From Nemopilema nomurai (taxonomy: Eukaryota > Cnidaria > Scyphozoa > Rhizostomeae > Rhizostomatidae): a DNA stretch of 64,000 nt. The DNA is taken from assembly GCA_003864495.1 (NCBI GenBank), contig ML133479.1:730294-794293 (forward strand), given 5' to 3'. Within the stretch, counting starts at the first letter, position 1, and every line of letters starts with the position of its first letter. The notes under the pieces are model-generated. The model saw only the letters and a program-made list of their open reading frames with translations, did no database searches and was not told where the DNA came from. This document shows positions 35,547 to 49,079 of the stretch, one piece after another. A program made the position numbers and the translations under genes.

Positions 35547-35548
35547 TA
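35547..35548. other. right TA of the array insertion site
   Basis: The dinucleotide after the last M module. Together with 23214-23215 it forms the presumed TA target duplication. Confidence 0.7.
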
Positions 35549-36246
35549 GCTCACCGCTAGCAATAACAAAATATAGCCAGTTTCATTCCTCCAATTTCTT
35601 TACATCAAAACAAAATGATTCAAAAAAATTCAAACCAGTCTCGACCAATGTAATGAAAACGAACACGGTAACTAAAATGTTGCGTTGTTTATGACGAGCC
35701 TTGATTGGTGACTTTTTAAAAAATCTTTTTTTTGCAATTCAAGTATCTAGGCCGAGATGGCCCTTAACTACTAACAGTACTACAGCGAATTACAATTTTA
35801 GCTATTAAGCTAAAAAGTTGTTAGCTGTTAATCTAAAAGTTAGAAATAGAAGTTAGAAGTTGCAAACACCCCCGGGTCAGACATGGAGGATTCTCAGAGT
35901 AACGCGGACCTGTGTACATTTTTGCATAATGTTTGCCTTTTGTATGATCGATTATACCTTTTAATTTTATACAAAATATCAGTTTAGCTGTCTAAGTTTC
36001 GTTTTATTTTGTTCGTACCTAGTTTGGTGCGGCTATCGAGCCGAGTAACGTGGGAGCCTTTAGCAAGAATATAGGGCTCGCTCGTTCAGACGACAACTAC
36101 GGGGGTCAAATTCTTTCTAGGACCCAGTTTTGTAAAAATCTTGACTGAAGCTGTTTCGTCTGCCAATAGAAATCGGTGCACGGTGCCATTTTTTACGCGA
36201 ATTGAAAAAAATGTCTTGGAGATCAGTGCGCTTGCGCCTTCTAACC
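35549..36246. other. intergenic, probable YjbQ gene upstream region
   Basis: No gene seen. The last 200 bases or so become less AT-rich towards the start of the YjbQ gene and may hold its promoter. Confidence 0.45.
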
Positions 36247-36257
36247 AACATGGCGGC
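36247..36257 (+). promoter_or_regulatory. YY1-like AACATGGCGGC element
   Basis: Matches the AAnATGGCGGC core bound by YY1 near many animal transcription starts. Its ATG (36250) opens a five-codon frame ending at TAG 36262, overlapping the ATG at 36258. If transcribed, it would be a tiny upstream frame. Inference from motif only. Confidence 0.4.
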
Positions 36258-37483
36258 ATGCTAGCACGACAAGGTTCTCGCTGTATCCGCAGCCTCAATC
36301 AACTCACAATGTCTCACCGGAAAAGTAAGGGTGCATGTAGTTATGGGGATGTTATTCAAGGAAAAGGGAGCGTTTGGTATCAGACAACTGTCACCCTCAA
36401 CCCGAGACCTCGAGGGGTCCATGTCATTACAGAAGTTCTACAAGGTAAAGCAACAAACCAACATCCAGCTTCTTAAATGACTTGATCTGTAGCTATATAA
36501 GAATCTGTTAAGTTTTAAAGAAAAACGGTACGGCTATAAGTTTCTGCCCCAAGAGATAAGGAAGCTGTAGTTGATATGATGCCAAAACACTGCAAAGTTG
36601 CAACTGATTGAACGATTGCTGCTGAAGAAATTGATACAGTTTTCTAGAAATACCTATGTACAGCTGTACCAGTTTTAAAATTTGACCATCTTGTACCATA
36701 GTTAAATTTGTACCAACGGATTAGTGTCTGGATATCAAGATGACTATTTAGATTGCTGGGACAGTTGGTATTGCTATTGTCAATGGTTATGTTTTTGAAA
36801 CAAAAAACCCCCATGTATCTTTCATAAACTTTTGTGTTATGTTAAAGTCTACAGATACCATGCAAATATATTTTAAAAAGGTGTTGGATGATGGAAATTT
36901 GATGAAATGTTTTGCTGGGGCTGTCCATTGCTTTGAAGCTCTCACTTAAAAATGTTTGATACTATTTCATGTTCAATTTCTTTGAACAACCAAGGCCACA
37001 TGCACCATAATGAAATATGATACCAAAATTTTGCTCTAAATACATAACTCTTTGCATAGTTGATAAGGTTAGGTCACATTACTTTTCTACTATTACTTTT
37101 TACATTGGTGACTAAAGACTTTTAGATTTTTTTCAGCAATCCCAGAGTTGAAAAATATCAAAGTTGGTATGGCAAATTTGACAATACAGCATACTTCAGC
37201 AAGTATCAGTCTAAATGAATGCTGGGATGGACAAGTACGTGATGACATGGAAATGATGCTTAATAGACTAGCACCTGAAAATGCACCTTACACGCACACT
37301 CTAGAAGGCAGCGATGACATGCCAGCACATGTCAAATGCAGTCTAATGGGTTCCAGTATAAATGTACCTGTCACAAATGGCAAATTAAACATTGGTACAT
37401 GGCAAGGTATTTGGTTGTGCGAGCACAGGAATCATGCTGGCAGCCGGAAAATTGTTGTGACCGTGCAAGGATGTGAGCATTGA
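36258..37483 (+). CDS. YjbQ/UPF0047 family protein
   Basis: Two exons: 36258-36444 and 37137-37483 (GT-AG, phase 1). From the Met at 36309 (MSHRKSKGAC) the protein is 160 residues; from 36258 it is 177. The extension (MLARQGSRCIRSLNQLT) is basic without acids and could be a mitochondrial presequence. Family motifs: TIQHTSASISLNEC, GSDDMPAHVKCSLMGSS, NIGTWQGIWLCEHRNHAGSR and IVVTVQG, with the conserved His residues of the putative active site. UPF0047 members are annotated as secondary thiamine-phosphate synthases from bacterial complementation data, but their physiological role in animals is unclear. Frame and splice are intact. Confidence 0.9.
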
Positions 37484-37968
37484 TTTGACATGTGTGTAGA
37501 GGTTTTTAACAAAGATTGTATTTTATGTTCATTTGTAGGAATGTGACAATAGCTAGCAGATGTAATTATCTATCTTTTAGAAATAATCTATTGAGTATGG
37601 GAATGTTCTATTGCAAAACGTAAGGAAAAGATTAGAGGCTATTCAGTTACAATGAACTTGGAAATATTTACCCCTTGCTGTCTAGTTAGAAAGTTGAGAA
37701 TTGTCTGCATATGCTGATTAATACCACCCAAGTGAATAAGGTACTACTTTTAAGCCAAAAATTAGCTGAATGTGGCTATCTTAGAAAACAACTCATCATA
37801 AAGAAAGAAATTGACTAAAGACAGCTAGACAGTCAGTTGACTTTTTTTAAAGAATGAAATGTGTAAATCAAAGTGTCAACATTTCGTATTTACAAATCAT
37901 GTGTTGGTAAAAACTATGCTCTGTAAATGTGTGTACAATATGAAGTCTTTAAAATGCTTTGCAACCAA

Positions 37969-39054
37969 TCAATCATCATACTCTGAATCATGTGAAGTAT
38001 CTGACGTGTCACTCTCCAAGTCAGAATCATGATTGAAGCTCATGTCAACTGGGCTTTCATTTCCATAAGAGGGTTTATCCCCACTACCTGAGTCACTGTC
38101 ATCGTCATACTGCAATACAGGGTCTGGCACATCTGGCATTGCTGGGATTGTCAATGTTTGCTGACTCTTAATCTTGTAGCCTTCCAAGATTGGGTCAAAC
38201 CTGCTGTGTCCTTTTTGTTCTGATGAGCTATTTCTTTCATCTGCTTTTTCAACATCACCCTGAAAAATATCAAATGTTAGAAAAGTATTTCCTCTACCTT
38301 GTCTTGATCTGTTTCCCCCCCCCCCCATTTTACCTCAATGTTCTAATCTTTTCTCCCCTCATCTTCATCTTTTCCACACTCACTTTTCCTTCTGCTTATC
38401 TCTCTTTTCCATATATTCAACATTCATCATCATAATATTCCTCCTATACCCATTATTATGTAACTTTCTAACACATAATCATAAAATCATTAACACGCAT
38501 TAACACAATCTTAACATGTTCACCATCAATCTTAAACTTTTATGCATCAAAAATACTTAGTAGCATACCTTATCACTTCTTGATCCATCCTCGACCATCA
38601 AGTATTTCTGTTTATTTTCATTCAACCTTTCTTCAATGTCTTGATGCACAATGGCAGCAGCAATATTATCGCGATTACAAAGTCTTTTTACTTCGTTCTG
38701 AACAGCCTTCATCATCGTCAAGTCACCAGTTGGTTCCTCCCCAAACATATTGAGTGTAGCTGTCACTTCCCTTCGAAAGAAAAATACAGATCATTTCAAA
38801 AAGTTGTTGAAAGATTCTCTTGCTCTATTTCATGCTTCATTTTGGATAAGAGCTTGTAGAAAAAACGAGTTGTGATGGGTTTCTTCTGACTGCCCTGCTC
38901 AACCGCTATGAACGACCCGGGCCATAGTTGTCTTATTGAACGTGAGAGAGAGAGAGAAAGGGAGAGAGAAAGGGAGAGAGAAAGGGAGAGAGAAAGGGAG
39001 AGAGAGAGTGAGAGAGAGAGAGTGAGAGAGAGAGTGAGAGAGAGAGAGAGAGAG

Positions 39055-39112
<58 letters not shown>

Positions 39113-42100
39113 GACGCGTTGCCTGTTGTATTCTGTAGCTCTGACTCTGTTTGTGACTGACTTATCTGAACTTAACATTTATACTAATTATTCTAAAAAA
39201 TAACTTTGCTGACGAGGGATGAGAGAGGATACTGAAATGGTGATGTAATTGGAATGGAACAGTCTAGACATAAAAGCGAGAAAAGATGTGTCAGCTTGAC
39301 AATGACAATGAAACCAGACAAATGTGTCACTACAAGGTCAAATAAAGCGGCGATGGCTACTAATATTTAGTCTTTTGTGTATACAGTCTTTTGCAATGTG
39401 ATACAGAGTTCTATCCATGATAAACTTTCACCGAACATTGACTTGATAATTTCTTATGCCGTGGTATCGTCAGGTTTCATTCGGGCATTCTAGTCTCTAC
39501 ATGTTCTTTGTGGCTGCTCTTTCTTTCTTTGTGGCTTTACAGTCAAAGATATATGATCTCATAGAATTTTTCATTTTGCTTTCAATTTTTCCTTTAAAAT
39601 TTAGATTATGGATAATTTTCTATACAATACAAAGTCCAGAAAGATCTAGAAACGGGTTTAGTCTAAATTCACAACTGCATTCGTCCGACTGAGGTCACCT
39701 TTGACCAACGTACCTTAGCCGTGTGTAGTTATCTGGTCAATGTCATAAAACTAGCCGACTAGTCCACTAGTGGCGGGCGGTAAAGATAACTTGAGCAACG
39801 CATGCCTTCATTGCCATAAAGTAAAGCAGTAAGAATTGTAGAAGATGCAAGAGATATAAGCCTAGAGACGCACAGGTGGCAGGCTTCCAAGCCCATAGCA
39901 ATTGAGAAGCAGGGACGTTTCTTTAACTTGAGCTGTTCCCAAAAAACAAGTTTGATCAAGCTACAGACATTTGCCCTTGTTTATTCATTTGACTTGTTCA
40001 GAGTGATGGCAGAACAGTCCAGCGGCCAAATGATTTATACTTTTTCAGTCATCCTAAATGGAACCACATGAACTCCAGAAGAGGACCGCAGAATTACCTT
40101 ATTGACAGTTAAATTATTCTATCATGTAGTTATCTCTCGGCGTGAATACGAAACAATAAGAAATAGGAACTTCAAAACTGTCCAATCAAATTATCAAAAC
40201 CAGGGTTGACGTTTAAAACTTGGGCAAGGACAGGAAAGGTGTCTATGAGAAAAAAGTGAAAAATCAGGATTCAGCCAGGGGCTACAAGTGGACATCGAAA
40301 GTGACGAAAGAAAAACTGTTTGGCTGGAGAATGCAGGAACGAGAATTAGGGTGACCGAGGCCAAAAGTAGCTTAGCAGTGAGCAGAAAAAAGTTATGTGG
40401 CGAAATACCCAAGCATATGAATAGAAAAAGGCTGGCATGATCCTTGCTAATACAAGGCATGCAAGAAGTACCTGAGAACCATGGCATCTTCTTCGACGAC
40501 CAATCGGTCCTGTAGAATACTGATAACCCTCTCTGATCGAAGGTTCAAAATGCAAATGGCTTGACATGCCTCCGCTCGAATCTCTGGCTGCCTTTCGTAT
40601 CGTAAACACCAGAGCAGAATTTCTTGAACATTTTCAGTGGGCTTTGCGACAAGTCCGATTGCTGTGGATATCAGAATGCCACAGTAAACTTTGAAGACTT
40701 AACCGGTATATACCCTATACACAATTCACAGCATGTGTTCCTCAAGGGGATGCATTCTGAATACGTGCAATGGAATGTGATGAAGAATTAATTCTGAATT
40801 AATTGAGGTTTGAAAATAAAAGCGAAACAGCTGTTACAAATTTGGAAACTTTGACTTCTTTTGCGACAATGTCACAAAATAATACAAAATGAAAGATAAA
40901 TGCTCCCTCCAGAAATTAACCAGGAAAACCTTTAATAGCAAGCTTTGAACAGATCAGCATTTTTCCGCAAATTGTAATGATTGACTTTTTAAGAAAGAAA
41001 TTGTATGCCGTAACAGCTCAGTTGCCAGTAAAAAAAGCACGTAGAGCTTACTATTTAGTTATCTTACGGATATGTGTATCAACGTTTTATCAAAACTTGC
41101 AAATGAATTCTCATTGAACAGAAATAATTTCAAATTTGTGCCAATCTAAATCACATGTAAGTTCGTTCCGTCACAATATTCTTGAGTGGTAAAGCAATCT
41201 ATTTGATTACTGCAAGACAATAGTTTCTATATATTATAGATCTATATTATAGTCTATTGGCCTTTAAATTTCATTATAGATGTTATCGCGAGCTTACCTT
41301 TGATACAATGCGCTTTCACTTTCCAATTCCGTTCCTCATTGGCTAGTTTGAGCAGCTCCTTAATCACCTCTTCTTGAGATAAACGAATTGCAGAGACGGT
41401 CTTAAAAGAAAATTAAAATTAAAAGGACAGTTAAACAAATAATTAAGTAAAATTTCAATGACAATGGATAGACTTGGACATCAGCAGCGACACCTTACGA
41501 GATACCTCAAAGTGTGATAACGGTATCTCGAAGGGTAGATATTTCAAATAATAAGATAGGTATCTCAAAGGGTCTCGATAGATATCCCAATGATAGAACA
41601 AAGGACGGGCTAAGTTTCTTCGGACTCACTGAAGGAAATAGAAAGCCAAAGCATTACACTCCAAGCATATCCAGCTTTCTTTCTTTTTACAGCAATTCCC
41701 GGTGAATATTGAAAAGGAGCTAAGATATACAGGCTCATTGAATGGAGTTACCTTAACAGCTTCCAGACGTATGGAGATGTAGTCACTTTTGAGACAGTCC
41801 AAGAACGCAGGCAAAAGTCTCCCTGTCATAATGCCAAGGTACGATATCTGCAAAAAGGTATTAGAAATGTCTTCATCGGCGAATTCAATTTGGCATCCAT
41901 GACCCCCAACAATAGAAGAGGGCAGGCTTTGGAAAAAAGCATCGCGAACTATTGCAATCACATTAACTCAGTTTCAAGACCCGCCCAGAATACCAGGCTA
42001 ATTCAGCAACGAATTAGAAATGTCAAGCCTTCCTCTTTTTAAAAGTTAGTTTCAATTGAATATAGTTTTCCACCCAACATAGCACTATCTACGATTGACA

Positions 42101-45100
42101 GTCTGAAGTAAGTACTAAACCCGTTGATCACATAGTGAAATTGCCATTCTTCTTAGACTGGAGGTACATTACACCGGGTTCATATCCGATCGGAGTAGTC
42201 TTCACTCCAGAGTGATATCTAGGTCAGTTTTAAGTGTACACTTGCCTTATTCTGGTGGGAACATACTGTTTTATTCTCTCCTATAGCTTCACGAAGTGCG
42301 TCCTACATACCTATCCTTTATCTACATTGTCGTTTTATCTAGAGATTATGAGCTATGAAAAACCCCCTTCTTTGTAAACAGAAATAGTTCGCCTTTTCAA
42401 CTGTGCTCTTCTAGAAGAAGGTGTAAAATGAACGCTGGTTGTTCAATGCTCAATCAATACTGTACTCTTTACACAACCCTTAAGGGTCTCGATCCGCAAC
42501 TGGCAATTTATTTGTCAGCTTTTGGTCAATTTCCGACTTTTGAAAACCCTGAGAAATGTCAAACGTAAGTGCTTAAATATATCATTTTCTGCTGTTTCGT
42601 TCTGTTGTGAAGTATTGGGTTTCTGTCTCTCTGGAAAACTACGAAACCAAGAGCCTGAAAGATTCCACCTTGACTAACAGATACTTTGTACCCGCTTAAT
42701 CAACTTATTGCTGGTTTTCAGCTAATAATATTGTCATTCGCCCGGCAAACAAGAAAAGGAGACAGAATTGTTTATAACTTGTGCATTCATAAGCATTACC
42801 TTTCTCAAGGCGTCGAGTATGTTAATTTCATTGTCATCGTTCAGCCTTTCTCTGAGCTTGTCATGAACCAACTGAAACGAATCGAGTTTTATTACAAGTG
42901 TGCAATAGGCCACTCTTGCGTGTCTAGTATGAGTAAATCGAACAATTAACACCACGTGTCTCCATTCTACCGACGTGTGCCTCGGACTCACCTTTCCATT
43001 TCCAGTACGACCAAGTGCTCTTGCTGCGGCTGTCCTCACGTCCTTGCTCCAGTCATTCCACATCAGATGGGAGATCTTATTCGCAACATCCTGCAAGTTG
43101 ATCATAACATTAACGCCCATTATCTACTACATACAGGAAATTTTGGAACCAAATCTGTGACCGATAAACCATTCAACTTAAGCATGTTTATGCAGTTACA
43201 AATTCTATACAGTTTTATTAATACATAATATACAAAATTATATTAATTGGCTTCAAATCACTTGTTGCGTTTTAGCTGTCCTTTGAATAGCAAGATTCTT
43301 CAATAGCCTCTTTGCCAGATCCCTCTCCCTAGTTATGTTCCTTATAAATCAAACCAAGTTGCAAATCTAACACATTTGCGAAAGCTAGGGGCTTTTGCAA
43401 AGTCTTGACAACTTTTTTACCTTTATTAAGTCATTTAGACATTAGCTTTCAACCTAGACCAGAAATCACGTAGTAATTTACCCTATAATTACCCTATAAT
43501 ATAATATCCTCTTCCTTTTTGTCTAGTCCATTAAGTGTGGCTCTTAAATTTTTCAAAAGAGACCCTAGCACAAAATAGGTAAGATTTCAATGATTTTGTG
43601 AGAATAGAAATGCAAGTCACTTAAGTTCACAAATCTCAAGTGCAACAAGAACAAACTTTGTTCGGACAGGCTTTCTTTCGCTCAATCTCCTACTCTTTAT
43701 ATTCAGCATTATAGTCATTATGAATTATAAACTTGGCATATATTATGTCTATGAATTTCGTTTCAGAAAGTCCTAGAGATCACAAGTGAATAAAGAAGAA
43801 AGTGCATTGATAATATGGCACCCGTGGGGGATATTCGATCCACGAGATTACTGTCTGTGGCGTCTTCTGACGGTGAAATTAGACAATTGATGACGTTTGA
43901 GGCCTGACCTTGCTCAATGGCCCTTGGAGTGAAGGGAAGACCTGACAGGCGACGACTCGGTCCCGCCAACTGCTGCTATTCAATTGCTCTGCAAGCATAA
44001 ACTGAACGGTGCTCTGCAAAGAAGAGACCGCAGTTTATCACTGTAAACAATAGACAAGCAATAGGTAACACCAGATAAACCTTTCTAACAGACCATGAAC
44101 AGCTGAAGTCTTCGTTGCCAGATATTCAATTTGCGGCAGATCTGAGGATCAGTTGTAATTATCTCCAATTCATGAATGGCCACGTTAAGAAGCATTCTAC
44201 CCAAACAGATCTCGCTCTTTAACGAGAAAGCACAGTCAAGGAAGTTAGATGTCCGCTTCACTCCCTTGGGCAATAATTGCCGTTGCCAAACACGATAGAA
44301 ATCGCTTCAACATTTTCAGCAAATTTTATTTGGGACAAATTTTTTTCAGTGGCCACTTTTAAAAAACTTCTAAGGTGGCTAGATGTATGAAAACGAAGTA
44401 GATTGGCAATGTCTCCTTTTTGCTAGCATTGGCTTCTTACAAGGTTGCAGATAACTTCATGTGGGAAACGTTTAGGTTGGGAATAGGCCTGTCATATGGG
44501 AAAGCTTATATCAACTTCGACCGCTGAATATGTTTACAACTGAAGAAATTAACTTATTAATAGTATCGTTTAACAGTATCGTTATCAATAGTATCATTCA
44601 ATCGTTTATACAAAGTTCAATCGTTTACTGTATCACATACGAAAAATAGTGCCTATTGGACATACGTAACTTGTTTGCGGAGCAATTAAAGCTAGGTCAA
44701 GTTTTGATTCCAGCATTTATAGAACGAGAATAGAGGGTAGCTAGCCACACTTCATGTCTGTCATTTCACCTCGATGAGCTACTTCAGCTGTGCAACTTTA
44801 GTTTGAAGACGAATTCGGCGTGCACATGCATTCATCAATGCAAAAAAAATTTGAAAATTGAAAGCGGGAATACCGGAATAGAAGTATTTCACAGTTAGGG
44901 AGCTAAGTGTCAAATAAGGGCGTCCATTTTATGTAAGCTTATAACCGAAAGTAAATGTTGAAGATTAAGAGGGGGAAAGGTAATTAACCGATATTTAAAC
45001 TTTTCACTCAACTCTAGCATTGCCAATCTAGAGATCGATTTCCGAAGTGCACTTTCGAAAGATCACCGCGATATGAGAAGAGCACTTTCGAAAGATCATC

Positions 45101-48100
45101 CCCCAATCTATGATGAGACTGCTGTTTGGGGTCTACCATCAAGCCATTATATACTTTTGTCGGACAATTATCATTTTCGTCTAGCTCCTTTTGGATACAA
45201 ATGAATTGGGAGTAAAAGATGACGGAAATCCTGTAATTAATACTATATTTGAGCCATGAAAGGTGAAAACACGACAGTCCATCGATACCACCGATTCCTT
45301 ACTCAGTCTGCCCAACAGCTTGACCGACTTGGAGTGTTTGACGAGGTCAGCTGAGTTGACGTGTTTTATTAGCTCCTTGACGACAGCATCATCGTCCACA
45401 CTGGCATACGCAAGGCACTGCGCAGCAGCCCACCTCTCTGGCGCGCCTCCGCTTTCAAGTGCCAGAAGTAGGATTTCCTTTGCCTGCAGAAGAGAAGCCG
45501 AGTTCAGTTTCAGTAAAAATCATTTGAGTTGAAGCGATGACTCCTGCAAAGTGCTTGCATGTTTTTAACATTTAAAGTGAACCACTTCATGCCGAATTTT
45601 GCGTTTGTAAAAAAACAACCGAAGCGTTTCTTATTGCTAGTCTTTACCGTTTCGGGTTTTGGGTGTTAGGGGCGATCCTCCATCCCCATTGATGCGACAG
45701 AAACACCATATGAGCTGAACTTTTGGTTCCCTTCCTTTTGTAAGTTCCTGATATAAACATACACTTTCCTTACCTTTTGATTACCCTTGTTCAGGGCGAA
45801 TAGCGTTATTGCTGAAGCTACTTGAACTTGTCTGCACCTATCCGACAAACAATCAAGGATTTTCTCGAAGACTTCTGTTGATAATTGAACTTCAGGATCA
45901 AAATCAGGACTTTCGTTCCTGTACAGTACATCTATAAAACAAAATATCCAGTATATGAAAGACCAAATATGCTCTTAAAACTAAAACAAGAAGAATATTA
46001 TTTCACAGCATTTCATATACTCATTAAGGATATGCAATCTGCAGCTAAAGAGAAAAAGCAACTGGTTATAAGCTGTATTTTTTTCATTATTACAGCAAAA
46101 ATATACGACAAAGCGACAATTGTTCTGCCTCTGCTATTAAATTAAACAAATGTTTTGCTATATCCCATTTCAACTCAGATTCTAAAATGAAGATGTGCAG
46201 GAGCAGAGTATGTTGCCTATGTAGATTACTATGGAAAACGAAACTGTTCAACATGCAAAATATATCGAGGAGGAATCCAGAAATGATCACAAATATGAAA
46301 TGTGAATCTCACTTCTAGTGCTCCTTCGTCTCGGCAAGCTTTCTATTCAGCAAAGCCTTGCTGCAGGCAGAAACAGCTGATAGCCTGACGTGATCGTTGA
46401 TGTCATTCATTCCATCAATTAATTCCCTTGGTGAACTATTTTCCCATTTCTTTTCAAGAAACCATTTTGCTCTCCATTCCTCAGCTATAAAAGGTTCAGG
46501 TTCATGAAATGGGCTCAAATGTCACAACGTTATTCTACCGACTTGTTTACCGTTCATGCATATGATAATAGATAATAATGATAATTGATATTATAATAAG
46601 GTAAGACAGTTATAATGATAAATATTTGCCCTTTAAAAATCGATTTATCAAAGCAAGTCCGTCAAATAATGCCAAATTGATTCACTAAACTGTCTATGTA
46701 CTTCTATGTTGGAAATATGATAGCCTATGCTGAAACAATATTTACATACTTATGTTAATTAGAATATAAAATGCTTTGTTGTGATTGGTTTAGTTGCTTG
46801 TAAGTAGATCATGTGACTTGCATAATAAGCTCCTCGTGGGCAAGCTAATTACCGTTCTGTTGATTGCGAAGTTCAGTTGAATAAGCGTGTGTTTATAAAA
46901 AGCTCTGTGAAACTACAAGGTTTCTGTCGTTTGTCTAATTTTAATAATTTTAATAATTTTAACATTCTAATCTTGCAATGCTCATGAAAAACAAATCAGC
47001 TCCAAAATCAATGACTAAACATTTAATGGCATTGGGCAATTTGTTCCATTTTGCTGAATATCTTAAAAAAATATTTGAGGTTGTCAATAAAGTTTTGTGT
47101 CTCCTTCATTAAGCCTAGAATCCAGATTTATCATACTTTGATGAAAACCAGATGGAAACAAAGTAAAACAGGCCTTGAAATAAGCGAGAGACAATAAACA
47201 TACCAATTCGGACTAAATTTGCATCCTCTCTTTGCTTTCTAACAATTTTTGGATCCAGCTCTGCATATGATTTGGTTGGTGTTACAGATTTCAAGGATAT
47301 TCTCTGAGCATCATTAAACTGCAAAACGCAAGTCAGTATGATAGAACAACTAAATAATAAAAGTCCAGACACAACAAGATTGTATGGCACTTTTTATGAT
47401 AGCCTCTTCAAAGCAGTCAAACTTGACCATTACTGAAAGCAACACTTAATGCCAGGTAAATATGTCAGGTTTGTCAAGCATAATGATCTCCATGTACTGG
47501 TTGATTTCCTACCAGATTACTACATTTCTCTCTATACCAATGAATACAGAGACTCCAAAATTAAATAAAACTGGTTATCAATAGTGATGAATGAAAATGA
47601 TTTTTTGCACGTCTGGAAGTCTGGACATACATCAATAACATCTGGATAGTCTTTCCACTTGCGCATTCCTTTTGCAGCTCTCTTCTTGATGGACTTTTTT
47701 GATTTCTTTGGCTTGGAATCCCAACTGTACCAGTTATCACTTGGAGCTGGGAAGGATTCCTGAAGAACTTTGCCATAGACAGTTTTCAAGTCAGAGTCCA
47801 AGATGACTTCATTGGGCTTGGATCTCTGATTAGAAACTGGAAGTGCACCTTGTTTTATTTGCTCTGCATACAAGTTTCTGCCATTTCTTTGCTTTTCTAC
47901 ATTCTTTTCAATGAATTGGTCCTGCACACTCTCATTATATTTTTCCTTCAAGAAATATTGATACATTGAATTATCAGGCAGAATATTCTCAACTCAATTT
48001 TTGAATTTAGCCCTAACTTGCAATCATTTATTCAGCAGCCCTACTAAGCTAAGAAGTTATTGCATGAATGTATGTCTTGACAACACAGACTAGCACTGTG

Positions 48101-49079
48101 TTGGAAACAATTTGAGGTTATTTTGGATCCTAATAGCTCAAAAGTCAGCCTGCAAATTGAATGGAGTTTACTTTCATATCAATATTTTGCTTCTATATCT
48201 GACAAATACAACATTTTATCAAAGCTTCTTATTTTGTTTATAAGAAGTTATTATCCTTTACAGCAATGAAAAAAATACATATTAAAAATACCTAAAGATG
48301 ATTGAAATAAAAAACCAATGCCTGAAATGAACATCATACCTTCACTGGGCTTAAATCGTCTGTTTGTTGGTAACTTGTGTGTACTTTTCCAGGAACACTT
48401 TCTTTTGAACTTTCAATGATTCTATTCAATTTTAGCTGCTGCACTCCAGATGTGTACTCTTTTATAACTATTTCGGCAGTTTCTTTACTTAGGAGACTCA
48501 TTAAATACTCATCCCATGTCAATGGAGCTTTCTTTAGAGACAGCGTTTCCAATGGTTTGTGGTCTATTCTCTCCTCTTTCAAATTTTCATTGTTTATTTT
48601 TGAAGTTATTTTTGGTAAGGCATTTTGATGGAGGCCAAGTTTAACATCACTAGGCCCACTCATAAAGCATGGATTATGCTTGTTAACAGAAAATCTAGCA
48701 TCATGTCGCCCGATAAGGGCAGATTTCTTCTTCTTTTTTCTCAAACCCTTAAAGACATCCGGCTTGTGGTCAGAAGAGTATGGTTTTGAATTTCTGACTC
48801 TTTCATCAACAACATCTGACGAGAACGAAAGTCCATCACTTATCCTTTGCAAATAGCTTTCACCTTTCCTTTAGACTTGTCCCTGAACTTTCTTTTATCT
48901 TTAACTGCATTTTGAACAGTATTACCGCGCGGTGCAATTAATCTGTTCTCTTGGACAACACCCTTTACATTTGAAAGAAAATCTGCATTCAAGCTTGCAT
49001 CATTGGAAAGATCTTTGCCTACAAACGGTATCTGGACACCTTTTGCCACCGGGAAAAGACTTGCACCTTTGCTTTCCAT
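37969..49079 (-). CDS. HEATR4: HEATR4, HEAT-repeat protein
   Basis: Exons in transcript order: 48340-49079, 47631-47921 (or -47945), 47204-47318, 46313-46484, 45774-45931, 45292-45483, 43909-44013, 42992-43090, 42800-42871, 41752-41847, 41298-41400, 40472-40661, 38569-38770 and 37969-38259, about 940 residues. The C-terminal two-thirds is HEAT repeats: ERWAAAQCLAYA, AEQLNSSSWRDRVVACQVF, HLMWNDWSKDVRTAAARALG, WKVKAHCIKAIG, EIRAEACQAI. These align with the human HEATR4 sequence as I remember it. The N-terminal exons are basic and disordered; the last exon is acidic (DSDLESDTSDTSHDSEYDD). Function is poorly known. Frame problems: exon 1 needs one extra A near 48866, and exon 4 needs a one-base shift to join exon 5. 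Internal exon phases otherwise agree. Confidence 0.85.
38944..39111. repeat. (GA)n microsatellite
   Basis: About 170 bases of GAGAGA with GGGA interruptions, in the HEATR4 intron between exons 12 and 13. Repetitive RERE/SLSL frames across it are artefacts. Confidence 0.95.

Noticed and set aside
38908..39178. Arg/Glu and Ser/Leu repeat proteins
   Set aside because: Direct readings of the (GA)n microsatellite inside a HEATR4 intron.
44085..44273. Extra HEATR4 exon between 43909-44013 and 45292-45483
   Set aside because: The frame has no HEAT features. Joining the neighbouring exons directly keeps phase and completes a normal helix pair that aligns with HEATR4.
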